Positions 1 to 9,544 of a DNA stretch of 64,000 nt are shown piece after piece. Numbering within the stretch: the stretch's first letter is position 1; each line of letters begins with the position of its first letter. Below the pieces are notes generated by a model that saw only the letters and a list, made by a program, of their open reading frames with translations, made no database searches and was not told the DNA's origin. Source of the stretch: Flavobacterium ardleyense (lineage in GTDB: Bacteria; Bacteroidota; Bacteroidia; Flavobacteriales; Flavobacteriaceae); contig NZ_CP137891.1 in assembly GCF_033547075.1 (NCBI RefSeq), positions 806,001 to 870,000 of the forward strand, given 5' to 3'. Made by a program: the position numbers and the translations under genes.

Positions 1-3000
1 TTGTTCAGAGCACGCAATTAGAACAGAATCTGGGTCAATTGAGTGATTCTCATTCCCAAGAGTACCATTGGTATATCTTAATACAAAACGGTCAGTAAAC
101 TTACCTCCTTGAGAATTGAATTTATATGGATTTTCTCTTAAATTATGAATCACATTATGGTACATATCTTCTAAATAGATGTTTTGAGAAGCATCGGTAA
201 ATAATCCATCAACTGCAGCAATAGCAATAGAATAGAGTCCGACGCGAGGTACTTTAATACCTAATGGAATCTTATCATGTTGGACAAAAGGCGCTACTTT
301 TCCTTGAATTTTCATCATATCATCCTCAATGTTGGAAAACAAATTCAGATCTTCTTTATCGTCAGTAATTGCGTCAAATAGCCGATCTCTACCATTTGTT
401 GCACCTTCAACATAAGCTACTAAGGTTCGGACATTGCGACCGTCGTCAGCTACTATATCTAACCAAATTCGTCCCTCTCCTGCACTATTTTGGTCTGCCG
501 CACTTTTATAAAAAACACTATTATTATAAGTGCTGCCTCTCAAGGCATTAGTAAAAGTTATATTCCCTGGATTTGTGCTACCGTGCAACATTGCCACAAA
601 GAATCCTTGTCCGGAGGGTATATAACCATTAAAAGCGGTAGGACCATTTTGTGTGCCACTACTATTATAGGTAATATAATCAGATAGATTATAATTATAA
701 GAGAATGTACCATAGAAGGGATTAGGAATTGTAGAATTTGGCATTGTTCCATGGGTCCATATATTTATAAATCCATCAATATTAGTATTTGCTAACAAAA
801 AAGCCTTTGCATCAATTGCAGATGGATATGGATTACCAACAAGATTCCAGTTGTCATCATTATTAGTTCCAGGTGTCGGAGAAACACCTGTGGAATAAAC
901 GCCCCCATTCCAATCGCCCCTCTGAATAGGAATTGAAATTGTACCATTAGAAGGTGTACCTGCAAATGTAGTCGTAAACGGTGCCGGAGTTTCTGAAAAT
1001 GAATTCGGACCTCGGACGATATATCCTTTCCCTGAAATCATACTCTCTATTCCTGCTGTCCAATTGCCAAAACCGTTTAGATTTGTTGGTATTGTTGGCA
1101 ACCATTTGTAAATCATATTACTATAAGTTTCCGGAGAAATGCTAGCGCTGGAAAATGCTGATGCGGTAGTAACTGGAGAGGACCAGTATACGTAATCTGT
1201 TTTTCTGATATTGGCAATGCGCTCCACTTTCATTTGGCCAGTGCCCGTATTTTGGATATCATTTATCTGAAGTAAACTCGCTCCATCTTTTAATCGCAAT
1301 TCGCCAGTTGATTCGATAATTACTTTATCTGTAATAATAATAGTGTTACCGGCATTTACAGTTAGTAAAGCATTGTTTTTGATCGCTAAATTTAATCCAG
1401 AGGCAGAATAATTTGTGCCTGTCACTCGTACATCATCATCCAATATGATTATACAATTTGTAGCAGTAGGCACCCCTGCAGGCTTCCAATTTGTAGCAGC
1501 GTTCCAATCATTTGGTGAAGTTCCAGCAGAGAATGATTTTGTATTATTTACAATATTGATACCTGTGGCGCATGCATCTGAACCCGTATAAACAGCTATG
1601 TTAAGTAGTGCATTTTCTAATTGTGACAAGCTTGGTTTAATATAGATGGAAGTCGTTGGAGTTCCCATATATGGAATTGTCGCCGCAGCATCCATAAAGG
1701 CATTAGCTGCTGTAGTATCAAAATTAAATTCGGATATTGTTTTTTTACCATAAAACTCAATATTATCGATAGCAACACCTTCACACGATGTTCCATAATA
1801 AATTATTCTAAATCTCGCGTTTTCTTCACCCGTTAGAAATGACAATTCAATCGTTTTTGAGTTAAATTTGCTAGCTTTCCCCTCATCATCTGTGATTTTT
1901 AACTGCTCTGCAGTCAACCAAGTAACGCCTCCATCTCTAGACCCTTCAATAGCTACAAAATCCTGTGAGGTATTGGTTCCATTGGCATAATATCTTGAAT
2001 AATACATATCAAACTTCAAGTGTAAAGTTGCAAAAGAGCGAGTATCAATAATTGGAGACCGCAAAGCATTGTGCACTGTAGTAGTTGAGCCAACATCTGA
2101 AGTGGCAGTGACAAATTTATTCGCTCCAGATCCCGAAGAAATCGACGGACGCCACAAAGGGAGTGTTGAAATAAAGGTGCTACTTCTATTCTGCCATGAG
2201 CTAGTACTATTAATAGTAGGAGTATTATTAATGATATTCTCATTAGTAAATAAACCTAGACCACCACTTTCAAAATCTTCATTTATCAAATAAACAAATT
2301 CTTTACTACCTGCTGCTGACAATTGCACAATTTCGGTATCACCACAAATTTTTGGTGCAGCTGGTGTGAATGTCACTATAGGTGCTTTACTCATCTTAGC
2401 AGTTACTAATGTTCGCATCTGGGTTTCGCACGTACCGTTCCATGCGGCTACATAATAGTTGGTTGTAGTAGAAATTACAGGAGTTGTAAAAGTGGTCGAA
2501 AATCCCGCTCCAACAGTAGATGTGCCAATTGACGTTCCTCCCGTTTGTGCAGTATACCATCTAAACTGCGTAACGCCAGCTGTAGCCGTTGCGCCCAATG
2601 TAACAGTACTAGAATCACAGCCCAAGCCATTGGTGACAGATATCACTAGAGAGTTGCATTTTGCAACTACTGTAAATAGATAATCTTCTGTTTCCCCTGC
2701 TTGACTAGTTAATAATTGACATGACGTATATGGAAAAGTGCCTGTAGATGTATTTGAGCGTATTCTAATTTTATAATCTCCTAGTGTTTGCCCTATTGGA
2801 ATTAAGAAATTGAATGAAGCTGCACTTCTTGAGTTGCCATTTGTACTATAAACTTTTTCCGTTTCTACAAAATTTCCGTCCTTGTCCCAATCTACCCACG
2901 CTACAATATTAGAGGCTGTATTATTTTGCACAGAGACATTAATATACTCTCCAGGAACTTGTATAGGTCTATCCGGTAAACTTGTCCAATCTTGATACCC

Positions 3001-6000
3001 AAGTGGACTGTTAGAAAAAGTTGATGTTTTGAAAGTATCATTTAAAGTACCTGAAAAATCTACTCTAGTTGTATAAATTGAATTTTGATAGCCACTACTT
3101 ACAGATGGCACACAACTTCCCGTGATAGCAGAACCTGTTAATGGAGATGTATTTTGATAATTTGGTCCTCCAGTGCAAAAGTTATTCATTGAATAAACGA
3201 AAAAGTAATAAGTAGTCAAAGAATTTAGCGAATTTGCCGAAAAGCTAGTGTTTGAATCGTTATCAACAACTGTATACCCTGCACCTATTGAACTTCCTAT
3301 AGGGTACGTAGTACCGTTTACCAATGTTGGAGGAGTTGCATTTGTACCAACGACCACTAAATAGCTATTGGGAGCAGGAGTTGCGGCGATAAAACTCCCA
3401 TTTATTACAGCGCCAGATACGGTTAAAGATAATGCAGTTGGTTGTGCTGCTGGAGTTGTGCAAGGCCCTAAAGATAAAACCTGTAAAGTATAATCTTCCA
3501 CCTCACCATAAGGTCCTGTCGCAGACAACGCACAAGGATTCATAGGTGCAATTGAATAATAATCCGCCAATACTCTCATTCGATAATTTCCAGGCACTAC
3601 TGCCATTGGAATAGAAAAACTCGATGAATAATTAGTATTGTAACTACTAGATACGTAGACCTGCTCTCCACTATCTAGGAAATCACCATCATTATTCCAA
3701 TCGATCCAAATAGAGAAACCAAAGGTATAAGTTGAGTTTAATCCAAACGATGTAGTAAAGTTTATCGAAGAGCCTGCATATTGACTTACGGATTGAGAAG
3801 TGTAATTTCCATATCCATTTGGTGATTGTGACGTATTTAAGTTGGTTATATTCCCAATACCACCCGTTGTTGCAAAATTTTTAATATAATACTCGCTACT
3901 CGTTGAGAAAGTTGAACAATAGGAACTTGTAAAGGTTCCTGTTGATGAATTAGCAAATGCACCAGATGATGTACAAGTAACCGTCAAACGCCAAGTCCTA
4001 ACGATGCCAAATGCTGGAGCGATCATACCTGTTAGATTACTGTAAGACGGAGTACTTCCACCTTGATTTGTCCAAGTCCCGCCGCCATTGTCGCTATATT
4101 GCCACTGATAAGTCAGTCCGCTTGCACCTGTAAAACCGGAGGCAGTTACTGCATAACTAGAACCAGGCTGACCTGAGACCGGATTGACCGTTACCGCACC
4201 TGCCGTTGGCGTACCTGTACAAGGAGTAAGAGCTAATACTGTTATAGTATAATCCTCATACTCACTATATCCATTTCCGGAACAGGAAGTAATAGAAGTA
4301 GCAGACCAACTATTTGCAATACGCATTCTATAAGAACCCGCCGGTTGAGATGCAGCAATTGTATATGCTCCAGAATAACTATTTGTAAAAGTGGATGTGG
4401 AAAAAATAGCTTCACCTGCATCAGCAAAGTCTCCATCGTTATTCCAGTCTACCCACCCAGAAAAATAATGCTGACCACTATTTGTACTGATAGATAAATT
4501 TAGGGATGATCCCGCATATTGACTAGCACTAATCGCAGCATAATTCCCATAGATATTACTATTTCCACTGCTATTATTTATATCAGTAGCACCTCCGGTG
4601 GTTTTAAAATTTGTAATATAATATGCCGTAGTACCACTTGGCACACAATAACTAGATGTAAATTTTCCTGTTGATGAAGTAGCAGTTAACCCACTAGCGG
4701 AACAAGTCACTAAAAGACGCCAAGTCCTAACAATACCAAATGCCGGAGCTGTCATCCCGGTTAAACTGCTATAGGAAGGCGTTGCCGCACCCTGATTTGT
4801 CCAAGTCCCGCCGCCATTGTCGCTGTATTGCCACTGAAAAGTCAATCCACTAGCTGGGGTAAAACCTGAAGCACCTACAGAATAAACAGAGCCAGGCGAA
4901 CCTAATGTGGGATTTACAGTTACTGATCCAGCTATTGGCGTACCTGTACAAGGCGTTAGTGTACTAATAATTACAGTATAATCTTCCACTTGTCCGTAGC
5001 CAGACAAACCACAAGGAGTACTATTTGGATTATTATAAGTATCATGAAGCCGCACTCTCATTCTAGTTGCACCTAAAAGTGCAGAGGCGGGAATAGTTAG
5101 ACTGCCCGCCCACGGCGAAAATTGAGTTGAGCTCACAAACACCTGCTCGCCTCCATCAGTAAAACTTCCATTCTGATTAAAGTCAATCCACACTAAGACC
5201 TGATCTACTGCATAAGAAGTATTGCCTGAAGCAGAAAACGCATATTGCTGCCCCTGAAATAAGGTTGTTGACACCGAAGTAAAGTCTTCATAACCTGCAG
5301 TAGAGGTCGAATTATTATTAATTCCTCCAATTGTTACATTGTGTATCTTCTCAAAGGATGTATTCGTCGCACCTGCTGTACAATAGAGTGAAGCTGCAGT
5401 GGTTTTAAAAGAATTTACTGTACAGCCAGCAGCCGAACCAATACTATTTTTAGGAACGATTTGCCAATAGTAAGTTGTGTTAGCAGCCAAAGTTCCAGGA
5501 TTGTAGGAAATGCCAGTTTGATTTCCAATAAGTGGTGGATTCGCATTGGTTCCAAAGTAAACATTATAACTAGTAGGAACTCCACCTCCACTTGCCCACG
5601 TTAAAGTTGGAGAAGTTACTACATTAGTAGCCGAATTTACTGGAATAAAAGAGGTTGCACAATTTGGTACTGCTGGAACATCAGGTGACCAAGTATAAGT
5701 TAATCCAGAAGTGGGTCCGGTATTTAATGTAAAAGTACAAATGCTATTAGTCCCTATACCCGTCGTGATTTTAACTGGTGAATTCCAACTCCCTGCAGAC
5801 GCAACGGTTAGAGCACTATAGTTGCCAACGGCACTCTTTATCCCAACTTGCGGTTGATGCGAAGTTGAACTTCCATAAGGAGGCGTTCCGTCATATACAA
5901 ATTTAATTACTCCTGTTGACCTATTCATTCTAACTTGAAAATTTATATTTTCAGTAATACCATATCTCTGAAAATTGGTCCATTGCACAATAATATCATT

Positions 6001-6513
6001 GCCAATTATTTCATATCGAATTTCGCCAGTGCTCGTAGTATTACTGTTTAAGTCGGCGCTGAAAGGCGCTAAAAAAACATTTCCTCCGGTAGTAGCAGAC
6101 AGCACATCATACGTATTGTGAGAAGGTGTCGAACCTCCTAAAGCTAATTGTCCATTTGAAGTAACGGACATTTGAGTATACGCAGTTCCCGCAAATGTAA
6201 AGGAAGGAATTGTTAAAACACTTGAAGCATAGGTATCAATCGAAGGAACATTATTAACTGATGTAACGACAACTATTCCTCCTGTGATAGGAGTATATGT
6301 TCCATTGCTTTGCGCGAAAATATAGGTATTAGCTTGAGCATTTATTTCTTGACTAAGAAAAAGCATTAGAAAAAGAGTTACTACTACGCTTATTCTCTTC
6401 AGCCTTGAGGTGACTTGATACGGTAATTTTTCACAGCAGTTGCGCATTAACACAATCTTAGCGCAAATGCCTGCGAACTGACAATAGTTTAAAGTAATGT
6501 AATTTTTAGCCAT
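1..6513 (-). CDS. Giant secreted multi-domain protein with GEVED-type repeats, probable T9SS cargo (3' end outside window)
   Basis: An uninterrupted minus-strand reading frame covers about 2,171 codons and leaves the window at base 1. The ATG at 6513 gives a long N-terminal extension before the hydrophobic signal segment (SVVVTLFLMLFLSQ, about residues 43-56), so the ATG at 6447 (MRNCCEKL) is an alternative start. The N-terminal part contains a beta-rich domain. Four GEVED-like modules follow at roughly residues 395-510, 640-755, 880-1010 and 1150-1275. They carry the motif pattern 'EDYTI', 'R(M/V)R', 'GDF.D.GE' and 'W.DWN', which Bacteroidota surface and secreted proteins use as beta-sandwich modules. 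Fibronectin-like segments lie between them. Near residues 1410-1590 is a choice-of-anchor/MAM-like domain (INEDFESGGLG). The C-terminal portion resembles the last region of flavobacterial T9SS proteins (WNLVGNPYPSAID, GFFVAM). A C-terminal sorting domain is expected just left of the window but not seen. Probable role: secreted or cell-surface adhesion; the ligand is unknown. Confidence 0.85.
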   Translation of the reverse strand, partial: MAKNYITLNYCQFAGICAKIVLMRNCCEKLPYQVTSRLKRISVVVTLFLMLFLSQEINAQANTYIFAQSNGTYTPITGGIVVVTSVNNVPSIDTYASSVLTIPSFTFAGTAYTQMSVTSNGQLALGGSTPSHNTYDVLSATTGGNVFLAPFSADLNSNTTSTGEIRYEIIGNDIIVQWTNFQRYGITENINFQVRMNRSTGVIKFVYDGTPPYGSSTSHQPQVGIKSAVGNYSALTVASAGSWNSPVKITTGIGTNSICTFTLNTGPTSGLTYTWSPDVPAVPNCATSFIPVNSATNVVTSPTLTWASGGGVPTSYNVYFGTNANPPLIGNQTGISYNPGTLAANTTYYWQIVPKNSIGSAAGCTVNSFKTTAASLYCTAGATNTSFEKIHNVTIGGINNNSTSTAGYEDFTSVSTTLFQGQQYAFSASGNTSYAVDQVLVWIDFNQNGSFTDGGEQVFVSSTQFSPWAGSLTIPASALLGATRMRVRLHDTYNNPNSTPCGLSGYGQVEDYTVIISTLTPCTGTPIAGSVTVNPTLGSPGSVYSVGASGFTPASGLTFQWQYSDNGGGTWTNQGAATPSYSSLTGMTAPAFGIVRTWRLLVTCSASGLTATSSTGKFTSSYCVPSGTTAYYITNFKTTGGATDINNSSGNSNIYGNYAAISASQYAGSSLNLSISTNSGQHYFSGWVDWNNDGDFADAGEAIFSTSTFTNSYSGAYTIAASQPAGSYRMRIANSWSATSITSCSGNGYSEYEDYTITVLALTPCTGTPTAGAVTVNPVSGQPGSSYAVTASGFTGASGLTYQWQYSDNGGGTWTNQGGSTPSYSNLTGMIAPAFGIVRTWRLTVTCTSSGAFANSSTGTFTSSYCSTFSTSSEYYIKNFATTGGIGNITNLNTSQSPNGYGNYTSQSVSQYAGSSINFTTSFGLNSTYTFGFSIWIDWNNDGDFLDSGEQVYVSSSYNTNYSSSFSIPMAVVPGNYRMRVLADYYSIAPMNPCALSATGPYGEVEDYTLQVLSLGPCTTPAAQPTALSLTVSGAVINGSFIAATPAPNSYLVVVGTNATPPTLVNGTTYPIGSSIGAGYTVVDNDSNTSFSANSLNSLTTYYFFVYSMNNFCTGGPNYQNTSPLTGSAITGSCVPSVSSGYQNSIYTTRVDFSGTLNDTFKTSTFSNSPLGYQDWTSLPDRPIQVPGEYINVSVQNNTASNIVAWVDWDKDGNFVETEKVYSTNGNSRSAASFNFLIPIGQTLGDYKIRIRSNTSTGTFPYTSCQLLTSQAGETEDYLFTVVAKCNSLVISVTNGLGCDSSTVTLGATATAGVTQFRWYTAQTGGTSIGTSTVGAGFSTTFTTPVISTTTNYYVAAWNGTCETQMRTLVTAKMSKAPIVTFTPAAPKICGDTEIVQLSAAGSKEFVYLINEDFESGGLGLFTNENIINNTPTINSTSSWQNRSSTFISTLPLWRPSISSGSGANKFVTATSDVGSTTTVHNALRSPIIDTRSFATLHLKFDMYYSRYYANGTNTSQDFVAIEGSRDGGVTWLTAEQLKITDDEGKASKFNSKTIELSFLTGEENARFRIIYYGTSCEGVAIDNIEFYGKKTISEFNFDTTAANAFMDAAATIPYMGTPTTSIYIKPSLSQLENALLNIAVYTGSDACATGINIVNNTKSFSAGTSPNDWNAATNWKPAGVPTATNCIIILDDDVRVTGTNYSASGLNLAIKNNALLTVNAGNTIIITDKVIIESTGELRLKDGASLLQINDIQNTGTGQMKVERIANIRKTDYVYWSSPVTTASAFSSASISPETYSNMIYKWLPTIPTNLNGFGNWTAGIESMISGKGYIVRGPNSFSETPAPFTTTFAGTPSNGTISIPIQRGDWNGGVYSTGVSPTPGTNNDDNWNLVGNPYPSAIDAKAFLLANTNIDGFINIWTHGTMPNSTIPNPFYGTFSYNYNLSDYITYNSSGTQNGPTAFNGYIPSGQGFFVAMLHGSTNPGNITFTNALRGSTYNNSVFYKSAADQNSAGEGRIWLDIVADDGRNVRTLVAYVEGATNGRDRLFDAITDDKEDLNLFSNIEDDMMKIQGKVAPFVQHDKIPLGIKVPRVGLYSIAIAAVDGLFTDASQNIYLEDMYHNVIHNLRENPYKFNSQGGKFTDRFVLRYTNGTLGNENHSIDPDSVLIACSEQ
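3480..5000 (-). repeat. Intragenic near-identical repeat of about 729 bp period (GEVED plus FN3-like modules)
   Basis: Within the giant gene, the segments around 3890-4200 and 4620-4930 are close DNA-level copies. For example the stretch beginning TCCAAGTCCCGCCGCCATTG occurs at 4071 and again at 4800, an offset of 729 bp, exactly 243 codons. This indicates tandem duplication of a two-domain block that keeps the reading frame. Such repeats can expand or contract by recombination and can confuse short-read assembly. Confidence 0.75.
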
Positions 6514-6924
6514 GAGGATATAACAAATTAAGTAAAAAGCTATACGAAAGTATGTTATTTTAATTAAAAAAAGTATATTACATAGTTAATATTCAATCTT
6601 TTTAAGCAATCGACTTTTGATTATCAAGTATTAGCAATTAGATGAACAGGGTTTTGTTATTAAGTATGGGGTTTGAAGTAGAGGGCTAGCGAAGTAAACT
6701 TTAACGGTAGTTAGTGGTTTTTCTGCTCGCAGTCGCTGCAGTTACCTCTAAAGTTAGGAGAGGGATGTATCAGTTTTTACACCGAAAAATTAGGGATTGA
6801 TAAATGCGTTCGAATGGAACGCCCAAATAAAAATGCTTCGAAATCCTTGGAACATCGGAAATCTCATATTCTTTTATTTTTAGTTTCTATTTTATAATTC
6901 TCTACTCACTATGAATTATTCGAA
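6514..6924. other. Intergenic stretch without a supported gene
   Basis: AT-rich DNA between the start of the giant secreted-protein gene and the transposase remnant. I see no credible reading frame, no tRNA and no clear TAnnTTTG promoter box facing the minus-strand gene. Given the transposase fragment next to it, part of this may be residue of a larger lost insertion. Confidence 0.5.
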
Positions 6925-7331
6925 ATAAGGCATTGCCTCTGGAAAAATATGAGCTTAGCGATTACAAAATCGCCACGGTACAGAAGATTTATCATCCCTA
7001 CAATTCTGCTGACAAAAGTTATTATAGCGTAATCAACGCCATTATAGGAAAAAAATTGAAGTTGGTTCTTATCCAGCGTATAGTGGAAATCTACCACAAT
7101 CAAGCCCGAATCGTACAATATCCACGCAGACGCAAGGCTATTAATTATGCACATAGATGAGCTATATGCCTGTAAACTACACCCAAATTACTGTTAGGAA
7201 TTCGGAATGCTTTATTACATGGGCACAAAAAGCAGGTAATTATACGAAGCAGTATATTGAGAAGATATTAGATAAAAAGCAGTATTCTGAACAGAGCTAC
7301 AGTAATTGCATGGAAATAGTGGATAGGCCGA
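6925..7331 (+). pseudogene. IS21-family transposase (IstA-like) C-terminal fragment, frameshifted
   Basis: Two short overlapping frames together read like the C-terminal part of an IS21-type IstA transposase: LPLEKYELSDYKIATVQ, SYYSVINAIIGKKLKL, VEIYHNQARI and YPRR in the first frame, then after a frameshift near 7150-7160 SECFITWAQKAGNYTKQYIE, KILDKKQYSEQSY and CMEIV in the second. A full IstA is about 500 residues, so this is only a C-terminal piece with no N-terminal HTH or DDE core. No IstB ATPase gene follows. It is a dead remnant of an insertion. The family call rests on remembered motif patterns, not a search. Confidence 0.7.
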
Positions 7332-7364
7332 CCTATTTCCTGCTCCTTAAAAGCAGGAAATAGG
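7332..7364. repeat. Perfect 13-bp inverted repeat (hairpin) at the end of the transposase fragment
   Basis: CCTATTTCCTGCT at 7332-7344 is followed by a 7-base loop and its exact reverse complement at 7352-7364. There is no T-tract after it, so it does not look like an ordinary intrinsic terminator. It sits exactly where similarity to the transposase stops, so it may be the scar or end of another small element. Confidence 0.7.
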
Positions 7365-7492
7365 GCACACCCAAAAGAAAAATTATGAAATATGTACTTA
7401 CTGTTGTTCAGAACATTTAGGAAGCCTCATAAATAAACTCATTTATCCATAAAATTTTGGAAGCTAAAACTTTCGACAAAGAAAATGTTGTC

Positions 7493-7526
7493 AAAAAAAA
7501 ACGGGATCTAATGTCCCGTTTTTTAT
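7493..7526. terminator. Intrinsic terminator, usable in both directions
   Basis: Stem ACGGGA (7501-7506) pairs with TCCCGT (7514-7519) around a 7-base loop, with an A-tract on one side and a T-tract on the other. On the minus strand it directly follows the stop codon of the lipoprotein gene ending at 7533, so it terminates the TonB-receptor/lipoprotein operon. Confidence 0.85.
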
Positions 7527-7532
7527 AAAGTT

Positions 7533-8906
7533 CTAGTTGATTACAATATCATCAATCTGCATATTGGTTGTGACTTTTGGTGCTATTCCTGAGCCATTAT
7601 ATTCAAAAACAAAGAATCCGTTGCCTGTAACATTTGCCGGAATTTGGTAAACTCCACTAGGTGTAAATGCAGATTGATCGGCACTAATTGCAAAATTGGA
7701 TGTAATATCAACCAAGGTAGCATTATTTACGTCTGAGCCTGCAGTATAATTAGTTGTATAATATACTTTTAAAGTTTGGCCAGAGTAAAATAATGCAAGT
7801 GTTTTGAACGAGAAGGTACTTGCTGCAGTCATATCTACCGGTACGTAAAACATTGTTTTGTTAACTTCTGGTGTTCCGCCAAAGGAGGACATCTCAATAA
7901 ATTGATTGCCGCCAAAACTTTTTACTTTCCATAATCTAGATCCTACTACAGGATCATTGATATAAGCTGGAAAAACGGTGGTATTAACGCTGATTCCTTC
8001 AAAATTCTCATTTAACGAACCTAGAAACTGAATGGAATTACCCACAACGGCTGGGTACACATCTACTCTTGGAAGAGTAAGTTTTACATCGCTTTCTACG
8101 CGAATTAGAAACTGAAAATCATTTGCATATCTAGTCATGACACCTCGAATGCGACCGCTTTCTTTTGGTACTCGGTGAGTCGAAAAAGGAGCATAGCTGC
8201 TAACTCTAAAAAAACGCGCCGTTCCGCCAGTAATATCTGTGATGAGATGGTTGGTAGCGCCACCACCAGAATCTACATCAAAATACGTACGACCTACTGA
8301 ACTGTCTGCAAACTCGACATTCTCTATTTCTACAAGTGTATTTAAGTTTGCATTTGTGGCAGCTTCCGCTAATGAAACGGTGCGTACTAAATTATCTTCG
8401 GCAACTTGTACCGCTGATGGGAATAGGTAATTCTGCCATTCATTTTCTGAAATTCTACCCACTTTTGGAGCATCATTTGGCGTTGGTTGATATAATGAAC
8501 CTATCTGCATAGATCCATCGACAATAGCTCTGTAAAGTCCACCTAGTTTTATGTACACTTTGCGCCCTGGAGTGAATCCTTTTGTAAAAGATTTTAAATT
8601 TACAGGAACACTAAAGCCTATGGGCTGACTGCCGTCATTTGGAATTGTTTGAAAAGAAATCGAATTATAAAAATTGCTTTTCTCATCACTAGACGTTACG
8701 TAAGCTTCGATGATATCGTTGGCCGCAGGGTCAAAAGCAGTGATGTTCCCAGTTGAAGAGGCAAGGATTTCTGCCACAGTTTTGGTCGCAGTAAGCTCGT
8801 AAGTAGGAATGGATTTGTTGGGATTGTCAAAATCCTCTTTCACGCAGGAAGTAGAAACCGCCGCCGCAAAAATAAGTATGAATATAGGTTTGAAAATTGA
8901 TTTCAT
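7533..8906 (-). CDS. DUF5689-type surface lipoprotein
   Basis: A 457-residue protein with a lipoprotein signal: MKSIFKPIFILIFAAAVSTSC, lipidated Cys at about residue 21. The N-terminal two thirds (about 35-285) fit the DUF5689 family: a beta-rich domain with 'IEAYVTSSDEKSNFYNSI', 'R.VYIKLGGLY' and 'GVMTRYANDFQFLIR'. The C-terminal part (about 295-457) resembles a choice-of-anchor J jelly-roll ('LNENFEGI', 'NMQIDDIVI'). It is the last gene of a three-gene operon, 12 bases behind the preceding lipoprotein gene, and is followed by a strong terminator. By context it is probably the exposed partner of the TonB-dependent receptor and binds the transported ligand. The ligand is not evident from sequence. 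Confidence 0.8.
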   Translation of the reverse strand: MKSIFKPIFILIFAAAVSTSCVKEDFDNPNKSIPTYELTATKTVAEILASSTGNITAFDPAANDIIEAYVTSSDEKSNFYNSISFQTIPNDGSQPIGFSVPVNLKSFTKGFTPGRKVYIKLGGLYRAIVDGSMQIGSLYQPTPNDAPKVGRISENEWQNYLFPSAVQVAEDNLVRTVSLAEAATNANLNTLVEIENVEFADSSVGRTYFDVDSGGGATNHLITDITGGTARFFRVSSYAPFSTHRVPKESGRIRGVMTRYANDFQFLIRVESDVKLTLPRVDVYPAVVGNSIQFLGSLNENFEGISVNTTVFPAYINDPVVGSRLWKVKSFGGNQFIEMSSFGGTPEVNKTMFYVPVDMTAASTFSFKTLALFYSGQTLKVYYTTNYTAGSDVNNATLVDITSNFAISADQSAFTPSGVYQIPANVTGNGFFVFEYNGSGIAPKVTTNMQIDDIVIN

Positions 8907-8918
8907 CTGTTGTGTTTT

Positions 8919-9533
8919 TTAGTAAATAATTCGAATATTGTCTACTTGATAGGTACCATCGATTGCATTGTCTTTACCACCTTTTACTTTAAATCCTAAA
9001 CGAATTTTTCCAGTAAATGAAGAAAGATCAACCTCTCCCGACTTGATAAATTCAAAGTATGGACTTGTCGTTGTAGGCAAAGTAGGGTTTAAAGGCACCC
9101 AAGTTGCATTTGCAACATTAGTACCGTCAAAGTCGTTTGATACTAATACTTGTAAGGAGTTGGCTGCTGAAGAGACAAAGCTTTGAGCTGCACGAAATAA
9201 CAATTTCTCGTTTTCGTGCTGATCCATGTCAATTTCTGGAGAAATTAGCCATCCAATATTTGTTACATCTTGCGACTGATAAGAGGTGAATTCCGCATAG
9301 GCATTCCCCTGATATATTTGAGTTTTCCATCTTAGGGCTCCTACCTCGGCAATATTTATCCAACCTGGAGTAATTAGCAACTGATTATCGACAGCATTTT
9401 CTGAAAAATCTTCCGAGAAGATTACATCTCGGTATTGGTGAATTTCAAAGTCGTCATCATTGGTGCAACTTGTAAATGCTGTTGCAACAATTGCTGAGAA
9501 AAGTATTGATTTGATTGTGTTTATTTTCATCAT
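8919..9533 (-). CDS. Small lipoprotein with choice-of-anchor J (DUF5017-like) fold
   Basis: A 204-residue protein with a lipobox (ILFSAIVATAFTSC, Cys near residue 23) followed by acidic residues DDDFE, typical of surface-exposed Bacteroidota lipoproteins. The body has 'VIFSEDFSENA', 'GWLISPEIDMD' and a terminal 'YQVDNIRIIY', the usual beginning and end of choice-of-anchor J jelly-roll domains. It lies between the receptor gene (11 bases upstream) and the DUF5689 lipoprotein gene (12 bases downstream), so the three are co-transcribed. Likely an accessory of the outer-membrane uptake complex. Function beyond this is inference. Confidence 0.78.
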   Translation of the reverse strand: MMKINTIKSILFSAIVATAFTSCTNDDDFEIHQYRDVIFSEDFSENAVDNQLLITPGWINIAEVGALRWKTQIYQGNAYAEFTSYQSQDVTNIGWLISPEIDMDQHENEKLLFRAAQSFVSSAANSLQVLVSNDFDGTNVANATWVPLNPTLPTTTSPYFEFIKSGEVDLSSFTGKIRLGFKVKGGKDNAIDGTYQVDNIRIIY

Positions 9534-9544
9534 TCTACTGCGAT

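Noticed and set aside
369..4436. Short frames on both strands within the first 6.5 kb
   Set aside because: All are shadows of the giant minus-strand gene, whose frame is open across the whole stretch examined.
6933..7363. Two small independent genes
   Set aside because: Together they read as one broken IS21-type transposase C-terminus, so they are treated as a pseudogene.
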